Part shown: positions 1 to 11,362 of the stretch, in pieces
Position numbering within the stretch: the first letter of the stretch is position 1
Layout of the letters: every line of letters starts with the position of its first letter
Assembly (NCBI GenBank): GCA_010645155.1
Contig: CM021313.1
Location: 1,116,904 to 1,180,903 of the forward strand
Length of the DNA stretch: 64,000 nucleotides
Direction: 5' to 3'
Source of the DNA: Tigriopus japonicus
Taxonomy: Eukaryota > Arthropoda > Copepoda > Harpacticoida > Harpacticidae
The notes under the pieces: model-generated
The model's input: only the letters and a program-made list of their open reading frames with translations
The model's database searches: none
What the model was told of the DNA's origin: nothing
Position numbers and translations under genes: made by a program

Positions 1-629
1 TCGATTTGCAATTTTAGGTTCGCCTCAGGCAAAGCCTGCTTTTTTTTTTAATTGCTGAATTGTTGAGAATCAACAATTGCTTACAGTAACATTATGTCAT
101 TAAGGTATACCAAATATTTCATGAAGAAATCACCTATCTGAATTATTTAAATGGTTATTTTCATATGTTAACATTTGATGTTTTCAGTTATCTATCCATG
201 GATGAGTATTACAACTGTATTAAAATTATGAAAATCCTTTATAGGGGAGATGTGGAGACTGGAAAAAAGCTAGAGAAAAGATAAGTAAGTTGTTAACATC
301 TAACATAAGTCTGAACTAAGTAACGTAGCTTCCTGAGCAACATGACGCTTACAGAAAAGGTTTCGTGGCCGTCAGCCGTCCAGAAGCTCCGTGGTCTATG
401 GTCTACGAGACACAGATACAAATAGGTTGTTATAGATTAGAGCGTCTCTTTTATTGATTGACTAGAGTGGAGCACGAGCATTTAAAGAAGAGCAAGGCGG
501 GAATACTACAACTTTATTCTCTTATGTTCGTTTTTTAGCCTGATCTGTTCCTTTCATATCAAGTTCATGGTTTCAATTTGTGTGAACTAGAAATTTACGG
601 AAGCAATAAAAAAAAGCGGTAAAAAAAAC
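1..629. other. No gene seen
   Basis: AT-rich sequence without a convincing open frame or a repeat I can pair. The LINE remnant starts near the end of this stretch. Confidence 0.5.
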
Positions 630-1458
630 GGAACTAATAGTGTTAGTGATTTACATAGGATATACCAATGGGTACCTGAAAATAACATGGAGCTTAATGG
701 AGAGAAATTTAGGACAATGACTTTTAATCCCTCAGGATTAAACCATCCTACGTACATGGATAATCGTCAATGCCCAATAACACTTGCACACTCTATTAAA
801 GACCTGGGCGTGATAATAGAAGATAATGGAAAGTTTAAAGACCATGTTCAGGTCAAAGTGACCAAAGCATTTCAGACGTGCGGATGGATATATCGAACAT
901 TTCATTCTAGAGATCCTTTTACTATGAAGACTCTGTATAAATCTATTGTCCAGCCACATCTTGCATATGCTTCCCCCATTTGGGCTCCAACAACTGCGGC
1001 TGGACTTAATAAGATAGAGAGGGTGCAGCGTTGTTTTACGCGTCGTATTGCCGGTATGACACACCTAAACTATTGGTCAAGGCTCCAAATTCTCGAAATG
1101 TATAGTGTACAACGTAGGTACGAGCGATACCTCATCTTATACGTGTTCAAATATCTTCATGATCTCTGCCCAAACCCAGGAATTGAATACACACTTAGTG
1201 ATAAGCGAGGCATTACTTGCATCCCGCGACATAAGCATGCTTTGTCAGACAAGCTCTTAAAGAGCTTGACTTTATTTGTCTTCCGTTCTAAACAGAGCCC
1301 CAAATCTATATAATATTTTGCCAGAGCATCTCCGACGATTCTACTTATTAGATGAACCCTTGTTAAGTTTTAAACGAGAATTGGATCAGTTTCTGCAATC
1401 CATCCCCGATCAGTCATGTGTCCAAGGTTGCCCAAGGGCGGCAAACTCGAATACATTA

Positions 1459-2746
1459 CAGAGTGGGGACCCAAAAACGAGCTGTCATGTTTTTTTAATT
1501 TGACACCAAAACCAGGCGCCAAAACCGGTTTTTTGTTTTGTAAACAATATCCGCTGATTAAAGAGCTTTCAATTGGTGCTTTTTAAGACCCTCTACGACG
1601 AAAAATGAGTGACTAAGAGCGGAAACGCGAGAAGATACACGTTCTCCTCGGTGCCCAATGCAGCCAGATTTTCATTGCCAAGCAGATCGGCGTGAATTTC
1701 AGCTCCGTGAGGCGCATCCAGCATGCCCGAACGTCCGGCAAAGGTCCTGAGAGAGCTGAAGGAAGTGACGGACACAACCGGAAGAGGACCCACAACTTCA
1801 TTGAGGACCTCAAGATCAAGATTGACAGCGACCCCACCACCAGCATGCGACGCCATGCCAAAGAGTTCCAGGTCGACTCCAAGACCATGAGGAAGGCCGT
1901 GCACCAAGATCTGGGTCTCTGCTCCTTCGTCAGGCAGCCCAGGCACCTCCTCACCAATGCCCTGAAGCAGAAGAGACTCGATCGATGCAAAAAAATCTTG
2001 TCGCATCTAAGGCATCATGGCTCCACTAGAAGATTTTCAGCGACAAGAAGATCTTCACCGTGGACCAAGTTTACAACCGCCGCAATGACCGCTGGCTTGC
2101 GGAGAGCAAGAGCGATGTCAAGGGAGTCTTCCGGACCAAGCACCCGACCCAAGTCATGGTTCTGGGCATTCTCGGATCTGATGGACAGCGGATGCCTCCG
2201 TACTTTTTTGGACCCAATGAGAAGATCAACACTGAGTGCTACTACAAGGTCCTGCGCTACACCGTCCTGCCGTGGCTGAAGGTCACATACCCGCAGGGCA
2301 ACTATGTCTTCCAGCAAGATGGTGCACCAGCCCACATGTCGGCTAAAGTCCAAAAGTTCTGCGCCGACAACATGGCGGAGTACTGTGCTAAGACCATGTG
2401 GCCTCCAGGGTCACCGGATTTGAATCCCTTGGATTTTCTTTGGTGGGGCACCATTGAAAGGAAGACCAATGCCACCCCTCACCCAAATCTTGAGTCCCTG
2501 AAGCGTTCCATCGCCCAGGTGTGGGCCGACGAATCCGCAGATGGAATCCGCAAGGCCTGCGCAAGCTTCCGCCCCAGGATCGAGGCTGTTATCCAAGCCC
2601 AGGGCGGTCATATTGAGTGACAGGCATCCTGACCCATCACTCTTGATGTTCGAAAAATTTTGCAGCGATATCTTATTCCAATAATAAATTATCCTGATTT
2701 ACATTCTAAAAAATCTGCAACAGCTCATTTTTGGGTCCCCACTCTG
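1459..2746 (+). mobile_element. mariner-family DNA transposon (DD37D, maT-like), 1288 bp
   Basis: About 28-bp terminal inverted repeats begin CAGAGTGGGGACCC at both ends (1459-1486 and 2719-2746) and differ by a single base (A/G). They are flanked by TA duplications at 1457-1458 and 2747-2748, the Tc1/mariner target. The length is normal for a complete mariner. It carries one transposase gene on the plus strand (see next entry). It landed inside the LINE reading frame, so it is younger than that LINE. Near-identical repeats and few coding lesions suggest fairly recent activity. Confidence 0.93.
1605..2620 (+). pseudogene. mariner transposase, inactivated
   Basis: The frame starts at ATG 1605 but meets TAA after three codons (1614-1616). 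It then runs on with a helix-turn-helix type N-terminal part containing IAKQIGVNFSSVRR (DNA binding), and SDPTTSMRRHAKEFQV. A one-base frameshift near 2030-2040 switches frame just before the first catalytic aspartate (IFTVD, D at 2063-2065). The catalytic part shows QQDGAPAH (second D) and SPDLNPLDFLW (third D). There are 37 residues between second and third aspartates, so the triad is DD37D, the signature of the maT/mariner DD37D group. It ends at TGA 2618-2620. One stop and one frameshift make this copy non-autonomous unless they are sequencing errors. Confidence 0.9.
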
Positions 2747-2775
2747 TAATTGGCCAAATATTTTATAAGAAATGA

Positions 2776-3217
2776 CATTTTGTAAATTTACCCATAAATT
2801 TCACCATTCTCTTGTATCGGTTAAAAATCCGAGGATTAAAAAAATACGAGCAAAGTCTAAAAATGGATTTTTGCAAAGAAAAAAGAAAAAAACAGATTGC
2901 ATTGAAAAATCCATCACTTCCGATAATTGCAATTCACTCGCAAACAGGAAAAATAAAAATTATAATTTTGAGATATTAGTTGTTTTCTGTCTATCTCTTA
3001 AAATCAGAAATACTTTAAGTATACTTTTTTGTTTGCCACTTTGAATTTTATTTAAACCTTCTTTCTCGAGACAATTTTGGTTTAATTTTGTGACCGAAAG
3101 TGGCTGTGGGCCTTGGTTCTTGATTAGGTTTCTAGGTCAGAAAGCCTATCTCACCTAGAGCGCTTTTTATTATAGCGCTCTAATCTCACCCAGATTTTTC
3201 CAAAGAGAAGTGACAAC
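2776..3217. other. No gene; possible LINE 3' tail and a short palindrome
   Basis: AT-rich, directly after the LINE stop codon, so the first part may be its 3' untranslated tail. At about 3155-3183 a short palindrome (TAGAGCGCT ... AGCGCTCTA) can form a 9-bp stem; a related palindrome lies near 31600. Confidence 0.35.
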
Positions 3218-3446
3218 TACAGTGTGGCCCAAAATTGGCTTTACACAGTTTTCCAAATTTTTCTTATATAAAAATTTGAATTTGGCACCTTTTCTTATAT
3301 GGATTGAACGTGCAAAACAAAGCTGAATCAAACCGTGTCAAAAACAACAACATCAAAGCATCAAGTCCCAAGGAGTTATTCCTCGACAAAGAGGACAACA
3401 AATACCCCTTGTTCTACGCCCGATTCATCAATTTCAAAAAAGGACT

Positions 3447-3806
3447 TCAATGTGTCCAGACAGACTGCCTGGCCAAGAAGGGCTTGGAGATGATCCCAGC
3501 GTCCATTGCGAGCCACTGGGTGGTGGACTTGGACAGGTTGAGGGCCTTGGACACGTTCCTGATGCTCCGGTTGTCCTTCCACCTGACCATCTCCTGCAGC
3601 CTCTTCCGGTTCGCCACTATCCTGACCGTCCTCTTCCTTCCCTTGCCCTGGGCTGTCTTGACCATGCCTCTCTCCTGATACCTCTTGAAAACACTCGACA
3701 CAGTCTGTCTGGACACATTGAAGTCCTTGGCAATGGAGATGGCACTGTGGTCTGCTTCCCAGAGGGCCACGATCTTGATCTTGGTGTCGTCATCAAGGTT
3801 GGCCAT
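3447..3806 (-). pseudogene. Tc1/mariner-type transposase, N-terminal DNA-binding domain only
   Basis: The 119-residue frame opens MANLDDDTKIKIVALWEADH and contains two helix-turn-helix-like segments: ISIAKDFNVSRQTVSSVFKR and IRNVSKALNLSKSTTQWL. This is the paired-type layout expected at the N-terminus of Tc1/mariner transposases. The frame ends where the left inverted repeat begins, and no DDE/DDD catalytic domain follows. Such a fragment could at most bind the terminal repeats. It lies inside the 3220-4699 element and reads toward its left end. Confidence 0.82.
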
Positions 3807-4012
3807 GGAGTCAGAGGTTTGCGTCGAGGTCGAGTCAAGGTAAGTATCACGATAGTCTGGATAGTCATTTCATTTGCAATGTTATTTAGTGAAAAAAAGG
3901 CTGCAAATTGCCCTAATTGATGAGGTAATTACTTACTGATTGGAATTTATGAATCGGGCGTGGAACAAGGGGTATTTGTTGTCCTCTTTGTCGAGGAATA
4001 ACTCCTTAGGAC

Positions 4013-4552
4013 CATTGACTTCTATTAATACTAGACGGAGTGTAAGCCTAAAAATGTGTCTCCGGTCGCCAATTGTTGAGCGGACGAAAATGCGGGAACA
4101 TTTGAAATGAGTGACCAGGCAAATGACAACTATGAAATTGATGAATCAAATGTGGAGTTGAGTAATGGTTTTGGGTCATTTTTTGCTATTGCTAGTGGTC
4201 ACTTTCTCGGAAGAACCGATGACGTCACCAGGTGACCATACCTTAGATCTGAAAACTTCAACTTGGAACTTTTTTGCCAATACATTGAATAAGTCATTGG
4301 TAGGAAGAACATAAATTTAAGCTTTTGCGTTATGTAGGGTTAATCCAATGCATATATGGACAAAAACCAACTTGTAGCTTCAAGAAAGAGTTTAAAAAAG
4401 TTGGTCTTGATTCACATGTTTGGTCACACTAACTGTCCGCTCAACAGTTGTGAGGGCGACATTTTCCTCATAAATTCAACGCATTCCGCCCCGCTTGCCA
4501 AATCAGCCGGACTAAAGCTTGCACGCTATCTAGTGATTATAATTGATCTAAG
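4013..4552. mobile_element. Non-autonomous DNA transposon nested in the Tc1-like right arm
   Basis: The octamer CTTAGGAC occurs at 4005-4012 and again at 4553-4560, exactly bracketing this 540-bp segment. The left arm of the host element has the uninterrupted equivalent near 3365-3372. The segment ends are imperfect inverted repeats: a shared ACTAGA-xxG-GTG-AAGC pattern lies within 40 bp of each end. An 8-bp target duplication fits hAT or P-type elements; no transposase frame is seen, so the superfamily is unresolved. Confidence 0.78.
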
Positions 4553-4701
4553 CTTAGGACTTGCTATGATGTTGTTTTTGACACCGTTTGATTCAGCTTT
4601 GTTTTGCACGTTCAGTCCATATAAGAGAAGGTGCCAAATTCAAATTTTTATATAAGAAAAATTCGAAAAACTGTGTAAAGCCAATTTTGGGCCACACTGT
4701 A

Positions 4702-7379
4702 CTTGGAAGCTTAACAAAATCATTTTCTCCCCAATTTTCTTCGTCTATTTTTTCTTCCGGAAAGTGCTGATGAATTGGAGAAATATGAATCCATTTTCAG
4801 TGTTGAATGTGTTCAGTGTTTCTTTAACTAGTTTGTTAAAGAAATAGGAAGCAAATGCGGTGATGTTGCGAAATTTTTCCATAAGACATTAATGAACCGA
4901 ATCTGATCTGATTTGGATTTCAATGTTTTCACATATTTATTTTACTTTTTTCACTTCGGTTTTTTGTATTTCTTTACTGCTTTAATAATCAGTCAGAAAA
5001 ATTGCCTACTGCAAGGCAAATTTTGTTACAAATCTGCTATAAAAGTGAGGAAAGCATATTTTACGAAAAGAAACGTTTGCACTATTGTTGTTAGGTTATG
5101 TCGAAGAAGATATCATTAAAAAAGGTACAAAATAAAGATTAAGTGTACGAAACTTGGCATAGACCGTGAGTGAAGAGATTGCCATCCCTGGATTTTCCTT
5201 CATAGCGGGTTTTGAAAAGAGACTTCTAAAGATAAAACTGATAAGAACTGCTACGATAATAAACACGCCAATTCTTAAATAATTGCAAAAGTAGGCTAAA
5301 CCAGCAAAAATCGTGGCAAGTGACCATGAGATGGTTTAGATATGGCAAAAACAAAAAAAGTTCTGTCATAGCCCTTAAACTTTCATTCATGAAAGTTGCA
5401 GCCCTTGAAGTCAAGTCATATCGAAACGATGATGTCCCCATGTAGTTGAATCGGAAGATGGTAGTAAACTTGTTTATTATCGAGAAATACGATACATTCA
5501 TAGTAGGTGTTAACACACCACAAATGACATTGATTGTGGGAATTTTATCCCTTACAAAACCTTTCTTATTTTTGAACGAGTTTACTCTTCGGTATGTACG
5601 TGAAATTGATAACAAAACCTTTTTTTGGGGGAAAATTGAGTTGAGACAGTTACCATATCTCGTCATTAGAAAACGGGCGTAAGTTGGTTTTTTGCTTGAT
5701 AATGAATACTGAGTCAGGTTTTTTTTTTCTTATCCTCGCGCGGTGCGCAGTTTTGACGTTTTTTAAATCTTTTAAAGGGGCGGAAGCTAAAATCTCATTT
5801 GCTCTCGTTAATTTTGTGGCAACTATCAGTCCTCCCCTCCTCAAGTTGAGCTCATGTTGTCTGTGTCTTGGATCACGTTATTGGAAACCAATATTTTACA
5901 GTCAAGTTACTTAAGCAAGAGAATGCTCCTTTACGTCGTAGAAGGCATCTCTTGTTCCAATCTAAACCCCATCCAATAAGAGTCAGTCAAAGTGAGGAAC
6001 AGCCCTGCCTCTAGAACACATAGACTAATTGAAATTGGTGACTTCCCAACCAAAGTGGGTTGGTTCGCTGTCTTGTACGTACAGTACAGTGTGGACGAAA
6101 TTGAATGTGGTTTGCGATTGCCCCTTCCGATGAGATGCACACGCACAGGCGTTTCCAAAATCCTGCAATAAATTATGTCTCGGCGTTCCAACACTTGAGC
6201 GTCGTTCAACGCTGGAAATGTGACTCGTTGGGAACAAAGAGATATGGGGTCCACAGTAATTTCTTTGACTTAGACAAATTGAAAGACGAAATTTGTTAGT
6301 TGGGTCGAGGGCGAGTCTGTCTGGGGAGAATCTAAAGGCAAGGGAGCCATCTCTTTGTGGCAAATATTTGGCCTTTCAAATGGCTTTAGGCTCATTTATC
6401 AAAGTCTGTCTGCTCGTCACGAGGCCATCGAGAATCAGGGTTCTATTTGAAAGGCTCTTTGCGTCCTTGCCATCTTTTGATTTTTTTCGTTTCTTGCCGA
6501 GTTTACTTTTCGAAAGAACTTGTTGTTGTTGTTGTTGTTGTTGTTTATTCTGGGTAACTCATAAAAAAAATATAGTGGTATATGATCGAGTATCCCCAAG
6601 GTGACCCGTAAGCCAATGGCTTTTTTTCAGGGTGACCAATATCTAGCTAGATGTGGGCTTCTATGAAAGACCAGACTCTGTAAGACATGTTTAGGTCCAT
6701 AGTCCCTTCGACCATTTGGTGGAGGGCTACTCAAGTTGGAGATATAGCTGCTTTAACACTTTCTGCATGAGTAACAATCTTTTTCAGTGCAAGTTAAGAG
6801 GTATGATGAAGTGATTAGTTCGGTCAAATGAGAGGTCCATTGCTTCCTACCTATTTGAATATATACATTTGATTTGTTGAAAAAATAAAAGTCATTCCAA
6901 GCTTTCAGGAACGTATACCCTGGGAGCCGCTGAAACCAGTTTAATCGGACGAATGGCAGACTAAAATAAATATCCCCACCACGCCTTACCTTGAAGCTAT
7001 ATGTGTTTAAAATCGGAGGAACAGTTTGATTAATACATTGGAATAAAAAACTCATCTGATTCAGCTTTGCCATGTCTTTAACTTTTAGAAGATTGCGAGA
7101 TTTAAAGGTTTGACTTGTATGGGAAACCATACAAGTTCCAAACTTATGTGAGCATGTTGTTTGATTGCACGGCCAGTTTGCTTCTCATTCTTCCATTCAC
7201 TTCCAAACATTGGCTTTAATGGTTTCCAATGTCATCTCTCGTCCTGAAAATCGGTGTTGCAGAAATTCAAGTCAATTCACGAACCCAACTGTGAAATTTC
7301 GAGCACTCGCACTCAAACTTTCCGAGAGGGAACTTTGTTGGAGAGCCAAAATGGTTCTTCATGCATGGTCGGTTGGGAG
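4702..7379. other. No gene seen
   Basis: Open frames here (for example 5226-5666 minus and 6753-7130 minus) have no recognisable domain and read like chance frames in AT-rich DNA. A TTG microsatellite lies at 6520-6544. Confidence 0.5.
6520..6544. repeat. (TTG)n microsatellite
   Basis: About eight consecutive TTG units. Confidence 0.95.
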
Positions 7380-9060
7380 CAGTGATGGCATTTGATAAAA
7401 AACATTTTCTGCCACCTGGCAGAAAATGACTTTCATTCACGCAAAAAAAGTGGCAGAAAATGGTAGAAAGTTGATGAAAATGGCAGATATTAATATTTCA
7501 AAACGCTCCTTTAATTCAACATATTCAATACTATTAAGGATAAAATTAGGTACTTTAAGTGCTTAACTATGGTCTCAGAATCCCTCCAAAAGCTCATTGC
7601 ATCAAAGAAGGGAGATACAAGTTCATAAAATTTATCTTCCATATTTGAATTGACAAATGCAAAACAACAAACATACTTTTTGGGGTGATCAGTTGTAAGC
7701 TACAAACAGTATTTCTTGTTTTGATTTCGCCAGGCAAACCATGGAAATTGACCTTGTCTCAATGTTAAGACGAAACGAGCTTGATAAAGCAACTTATTTG
7801 AGATCAAAGAACACAAACTCTTGGTTTTTGCAAGCTGTTTGAACAACATTTTTCTGTGTTATGATACTGTTGCTCAATCAGCTAATGCAAAGTCAATTCA
7901 CATAAAATGCTTGTGAAGATTTGAGTGTTGTCTTTTGCTATAGGCGCTGCCACGACCTCCACATAGACGTTGCTGTAGGCCAGCCAGCACCATCCCTGCA
8001 TTCAGAAAGAGACAAAACACTTGAAATTTCGGGTAAATTTTTCAAAAAAGTCGCCGCCCAATGTCCTATTTGATGTCCTTAAACAATTATGATGCTTGTA
8101 AATCAGTTCATTATTATACATATTGCACAATAGTTAGAATTATGTTAAATTTTATCTCTTATCAAGTGCATGGATAGTGCTGGTTGGCCTTTAGCGATGT
8201 CTTATTTCGTCCCGAAGATATACCTAAAGTTAAAAATTGATATCTATTTTTTTTCAAAACCAATTGCATCACAAAACATTTGCAACAAATAGTTGCTTTT
8301 TTAAAGTCAAATTTATTTATTCAATTATGAGATAAAGTAAAACATTTTTTCTTTGCTTTTGCAATTGCAACATAATTAGAATATAAATTAAGAGTTAACA
8401 TAGGATTTTATTACAGTCTGATTTGCAGATGCTTGTTTGTCAAAACCTGAATGAGTCAAAAAATGCAATAATTTAAAACCAAATTAGAAACCTAGTCCCA
8501 TACAAGGCATTCTAATGTTTTCTTTTTACAAATGCGACATTGGGGCTTTACATATATTTGTAAACAATATTTCCCAAGACATAATTCATTTATTTATTCA
8601 GTAAAATAAGTTGAATTTGTTTGCATTTATCATATAAGTACGTCAAACATGTGCTTTCCCATTTAACAATATCTAACATATATGTGACGTTGAACTTCAC
8701 TGCATAAATGAATTTATTTTATAACAAATTGAGCATTAACACTATACTAATCAACTAGTTAATTTCGAAAAAGTAAATACGACGTTCCATATGTTTAATA
8801 ACCTATTGTGTTAAACAATTTACTTCTTCATATCTGAAGTATTGTAAATGTAGATTGTAAGAGCTTTTCACTAGTTCACATAATTTTCGTCAGTCTTCCC
8901 GTATTTTTGTCCATTAGCGGCCACTTAATACAATTTTCTGCCAATTTCTGCCATTTTCTGCCACTTTCTGCTCCTACTTCCTGCCATTTTCTGCCATTTG
9001 GTGGCAAACAGTGGCAGATAATGGCAGAAATTCGCTAGAAGCCAAAATTTACCATCCCTA
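7380..9060. mobile_element. hAT-like non-autonomous element with subterminal motif arrays
   Basis: The left end begins CAGTGATGGCATTT. The right end, read on the other strand, begins TAGGGATGGTAAATTT, the hAT-style terminal pattern. The 8-bp flanks GTTGGGAG (7372-7379) and GATAGGAG (9061-9068) match at six positions, compatible with an old target duplication. Both ends carry repeated copies of TTTCTGCCA or its complement TGGCAGAAA: several within 7405-7490 and about eight within 8934-9045. Subterminal short repeats are known transposase-binding sites in hAT elements. The 1.68 kb interior is AT-rich with no transposase frame. Confidence 0.72.
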
Positions 9061-11056
9061 GATAGGAGAAGGGACCCCTGAATGTTGTGAAAGGAATACT
9101 TGGCCTACTGTAGTGAACGCACTGTACTGTATGTGTGTAAGTACATAGCTGTTTATTGCATGAGCACTTTGGCTTTTCATGTTCATTAAACCATATCTAG
9201 CTTGTCTAATGCATTCTCGAGCACTTACTTGGGCACAAAAGCAAAGACAAAATCATGGGAAATGAATGAAGGATGAGCATCTTTGTGTGCAACCGTGGGC
9301 TTGGATGAATAAATCAAAAACCAGTTCAAATTCACAACGATTATGGTCAATTATTACAAAAATAGCACAGTGTACTGGAATTAATAGTGATATGTATTTC
9401 GTAATGAAGGCCAAAACAAACGAATGACTGTCATTTATTGAACATAAAATTGCTGCATCTTGAAATTTTTTAATGTGCAAACCATCTGACAGCCAATTCG
9501 ACTACTGGTAGACTTTAAACTGCCCTTCAAGGATCATTAGTAGTTAAATTTGACCATTGTATTGGTACCCAACCGTACCAACAGTATCCAACATGCATGT
9601 CGTGAAGATGTGACCCAAGGAAAAGTCACCGAGAGAAAGAGAACGGGGTCCATTTGGTGTTGTACGTTACAAAATGAGATTCAATTATCTGATTGCACTC
9701 CTGGCAGAACTATGACTTAAGCAGGGTGAGTTTCTAGGGACTGATAAAGTCACCCACAAGTAGTGAAAGATCGATGTCTGTCCTTTGCAAAGTGTTCCAT
9801 TTTTGAAACTGGCTCTTATTAATTTAACTCTTTTATTGGTCATTCAAGGCTACTGGAGTCGTGACCATTCCTGAGTTTTTCTATCAAGGATTTTCCACAT
9901 GAAGATTCCGGAATTGTTAAGGGTCAACCAGAGTTAACGATGTGCCAAAGCACATCCTCGGTTCATCACCATAATTAAGTTGTTACTAGGAACAATTTGG
10001 CCTTCGTCTTCGTTTTTCCTAGATTACCATTAAAGACTATTGGAAACCAAAAAACATTTTTGGGGCATGGATTTGAGTGTAATCTATTAAAATTTTGCCA
10101 AACTATTGGTAACTTTTAAGGCAGCATTGGACATTTTTTAAATACTTTTCCTGATCAACCCACTATTCAATGGTTGCACAGATCTGCCAACAGTAACACG
10201 CTTGTAGACAAAATACCATATAAATGTTATTTGTTTGCAGTAACGTTAGTGATTAACTTTCTTTATAGGGAATCCCATTCCTTGTTGTGGTAATAAAAAA
10301 ATCCGCATCGAATTACGTTCAAATCCGGTTTCGTTTCTCCGGTACTCTTTATTTTCTTGGTCTGAGATCTTCCAAGATGGCTAAAGGCCAGATCTCAGGC
10401 TATTGGAACACTCCTAAAGGCTGAAAGCCTAGTCTCAATTGCCTGGACAAGAATAGCACCACCAAAGCCCTTAAGGCGCATAGTGCTCAATGAAGTGTTA
10501 TGTTGGTCGATTCAAGATTGTTCCGAAGTCGACAGATCCACCAATGAGTTCGCACATGATTTGCATGCTTAAATAAGTTCTTGCACTGTCAAAGGATTTG
10601 AGATCGAACTAGGTTTTGTCATGCTAAGCAGACAAATCTGTGAGACGTTTTTAAATGCTGTCATTCTTTTGGAGACCCTTCTAAATTTAGTCTTGGTGTC
10701 TCTGAGTCTGAACTTTGAACTCGGATGGGAGAACTGTTGAACAACGAGCAGCTGCCCATTTTACGAAACATGATCAACAAAAGTTGCCTTCGTCAAGAAC
10801 AGGTTAAAGAACTTGCAACCCCTACTTAAGCTGCCATGAGTGAGTTCAAGATAGCTCGCAGGCTTAGTCATAATCTCTAACACGGGGTTAGTTACGAAAC
10901 CTAACACGTCTTGCTCGTTGAAGCCTCAATCCGATCCTTTTGGACTGTGGGCCCATTTTGAGGTTCCGTTTCTTTCGAGATTACGAGCCTTTGTTCCTCA
11001 GTGGTGTGTTCGTTTTCGATCCAGCACGATCGATTGCCCGCTCTGATATCCGCATC
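9061..11056. other. No coding gene seen; upstream region of the PRXL2B-like gene
   Basis: No convincing frame or core promoter motif could be fixed. A roughly 40-bp word at 10268-10307 (GGAATCCCATTCCTTG... then AAATCCGCA) recurs at 33820-33858, indicating an unnamed dispersed repeat. The last few hundred bases should contain the promoter and 5' UTR of the next gene. An in-frame TGA lies at about 10919, before the ATG used. Confidence 0.4.
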
Positions 11057-11362
11057 ATGTCCGCGTGGACCATTGCGTCCAACCGCCTGTTTCCGGTGTC
11101 CTCCAATGATGGGTCCTTGATAACGACCGATCCATTGACCACATTTGCCGATCTGTGGAAGGAACAAACTTGTGTCATCATATTCTTCCGACGATTTGGA
11201 TGACCATTTTGTCGGCTTGCGGCCCGAAAAATCTCGCAAGATATCGGTCCTCAAGCGCGCAAACACGGCATTCGACTGGTGGGCATTGGATTAGAGAAGC
11301 TCGGGGTGGAAGACTTTGTGGCCGGGAAGTTTTTCGAAGGTGAACTTTTCATTGATGCCGAG
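11057..11362 (+). CDS. PRXL2B: PRXL2B-like (prostamide/prostaglandin F synthase; SelU-related) selenoprotein, exon 1
   Basis: Encodes residues 1-102 of a 200-residue thioredoxin-fold protein. In mammals PRXL2B reduces prostaglandin H2 and prostamide H2 to their F2alpha forms with NADPH, in the cytosol; that activity is inferred here from family membership. Visible marks are the strand LWKEQTCVIIFFRRFG, the redox motif U49-P-F-C52, then GIRLVGIGLEKLG and FFEGELFIDAE, all collinear with the family. Codon 49 is TGA (11201-11203), aligned with the first cysteine of the family CxxC; the frame stays perfect on both sides. ATG 11057 has an A at -3 and gives the usual family length. The exon ends in phase 0 at GAG|GTAAGT. 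An old nonsense mutation is the main alternative, but no other lesion is present. Confidence 0.92.
11201..11203 (+). other. In-frame TGA, probable selenocysteine codon (Sec49)
   Basis: The TGA sits exactly at the catalytic first position of the CxxC redox motif (RRFG-TGA-PFC), giving UxxC as in selenoprotein U. The 53 codons to the splice donor and all 98 codons of exon 2 match the family without a break. A candidate SECIS hairpin in the 3' UTR supports decoding as selenocysteine. Confidence 0.85.

Larger units (their letters stand above)
630..2775 (+). mobile_element. 5'-truncated LINE (non-LTR retrotransposon), reverse-transcriptase C-terminal part, interrupted by a mariner
   Basis: The frame from about 630 reads like the end of a LINE reverse transcriptase: an IYQWVPENNMELNGEKF stretch (thumb region), KSIVQPHLAYASPIW, then NKIERVQRCFTRRIAGM and a Tyr/Arg-rich segment. 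A frameshift near 1280-1290 moves coding to another frame (1276 onward), which continues with LYNILPEHLRR, SFKRELDQFL and ANSNTL. A mariner element (1459-2746) splits the last part. Across one TA target site the frame resumes at 2749 for eight codons and stops at TGA 2773-2775. The 5' part, including the catalytic FADD-type region, is absent. The style resembles the CR1/L2/Jockey group; the exact clade is uncertain. It is dead because of truncation, frameshift and insertion. Confidence 0.85.
3220..4699 (-). mobile_element. Tc1-like DNA transposon remnant with very long terminal inverted repeats
   Basis: Both ends begin CAGTGTGGCCCAAAATTGGC and are flanked by TA (3218-3219 and 4700-4701). The inverted arms are long: 3220-3433 on the left pairs with the right arm read inward from 4699 to 4553 and then, after a later insertion, from 4012 to about 3945. 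That makes arms of roughly 210 bp. The core between them (about 3434-3944) holds only the N-terminal third of a transposase on the minus strand, so this is an internally deleted copy. The 4013-4552 segment is a separate nested element. Confidence 0.88.

Noticed and set aside
10901..11266. 121-codon minus frame overlapping PRXL2B-like exon 1
   Set aside because: Shadow of the real exon, which has strong family similarity on the plus strand.
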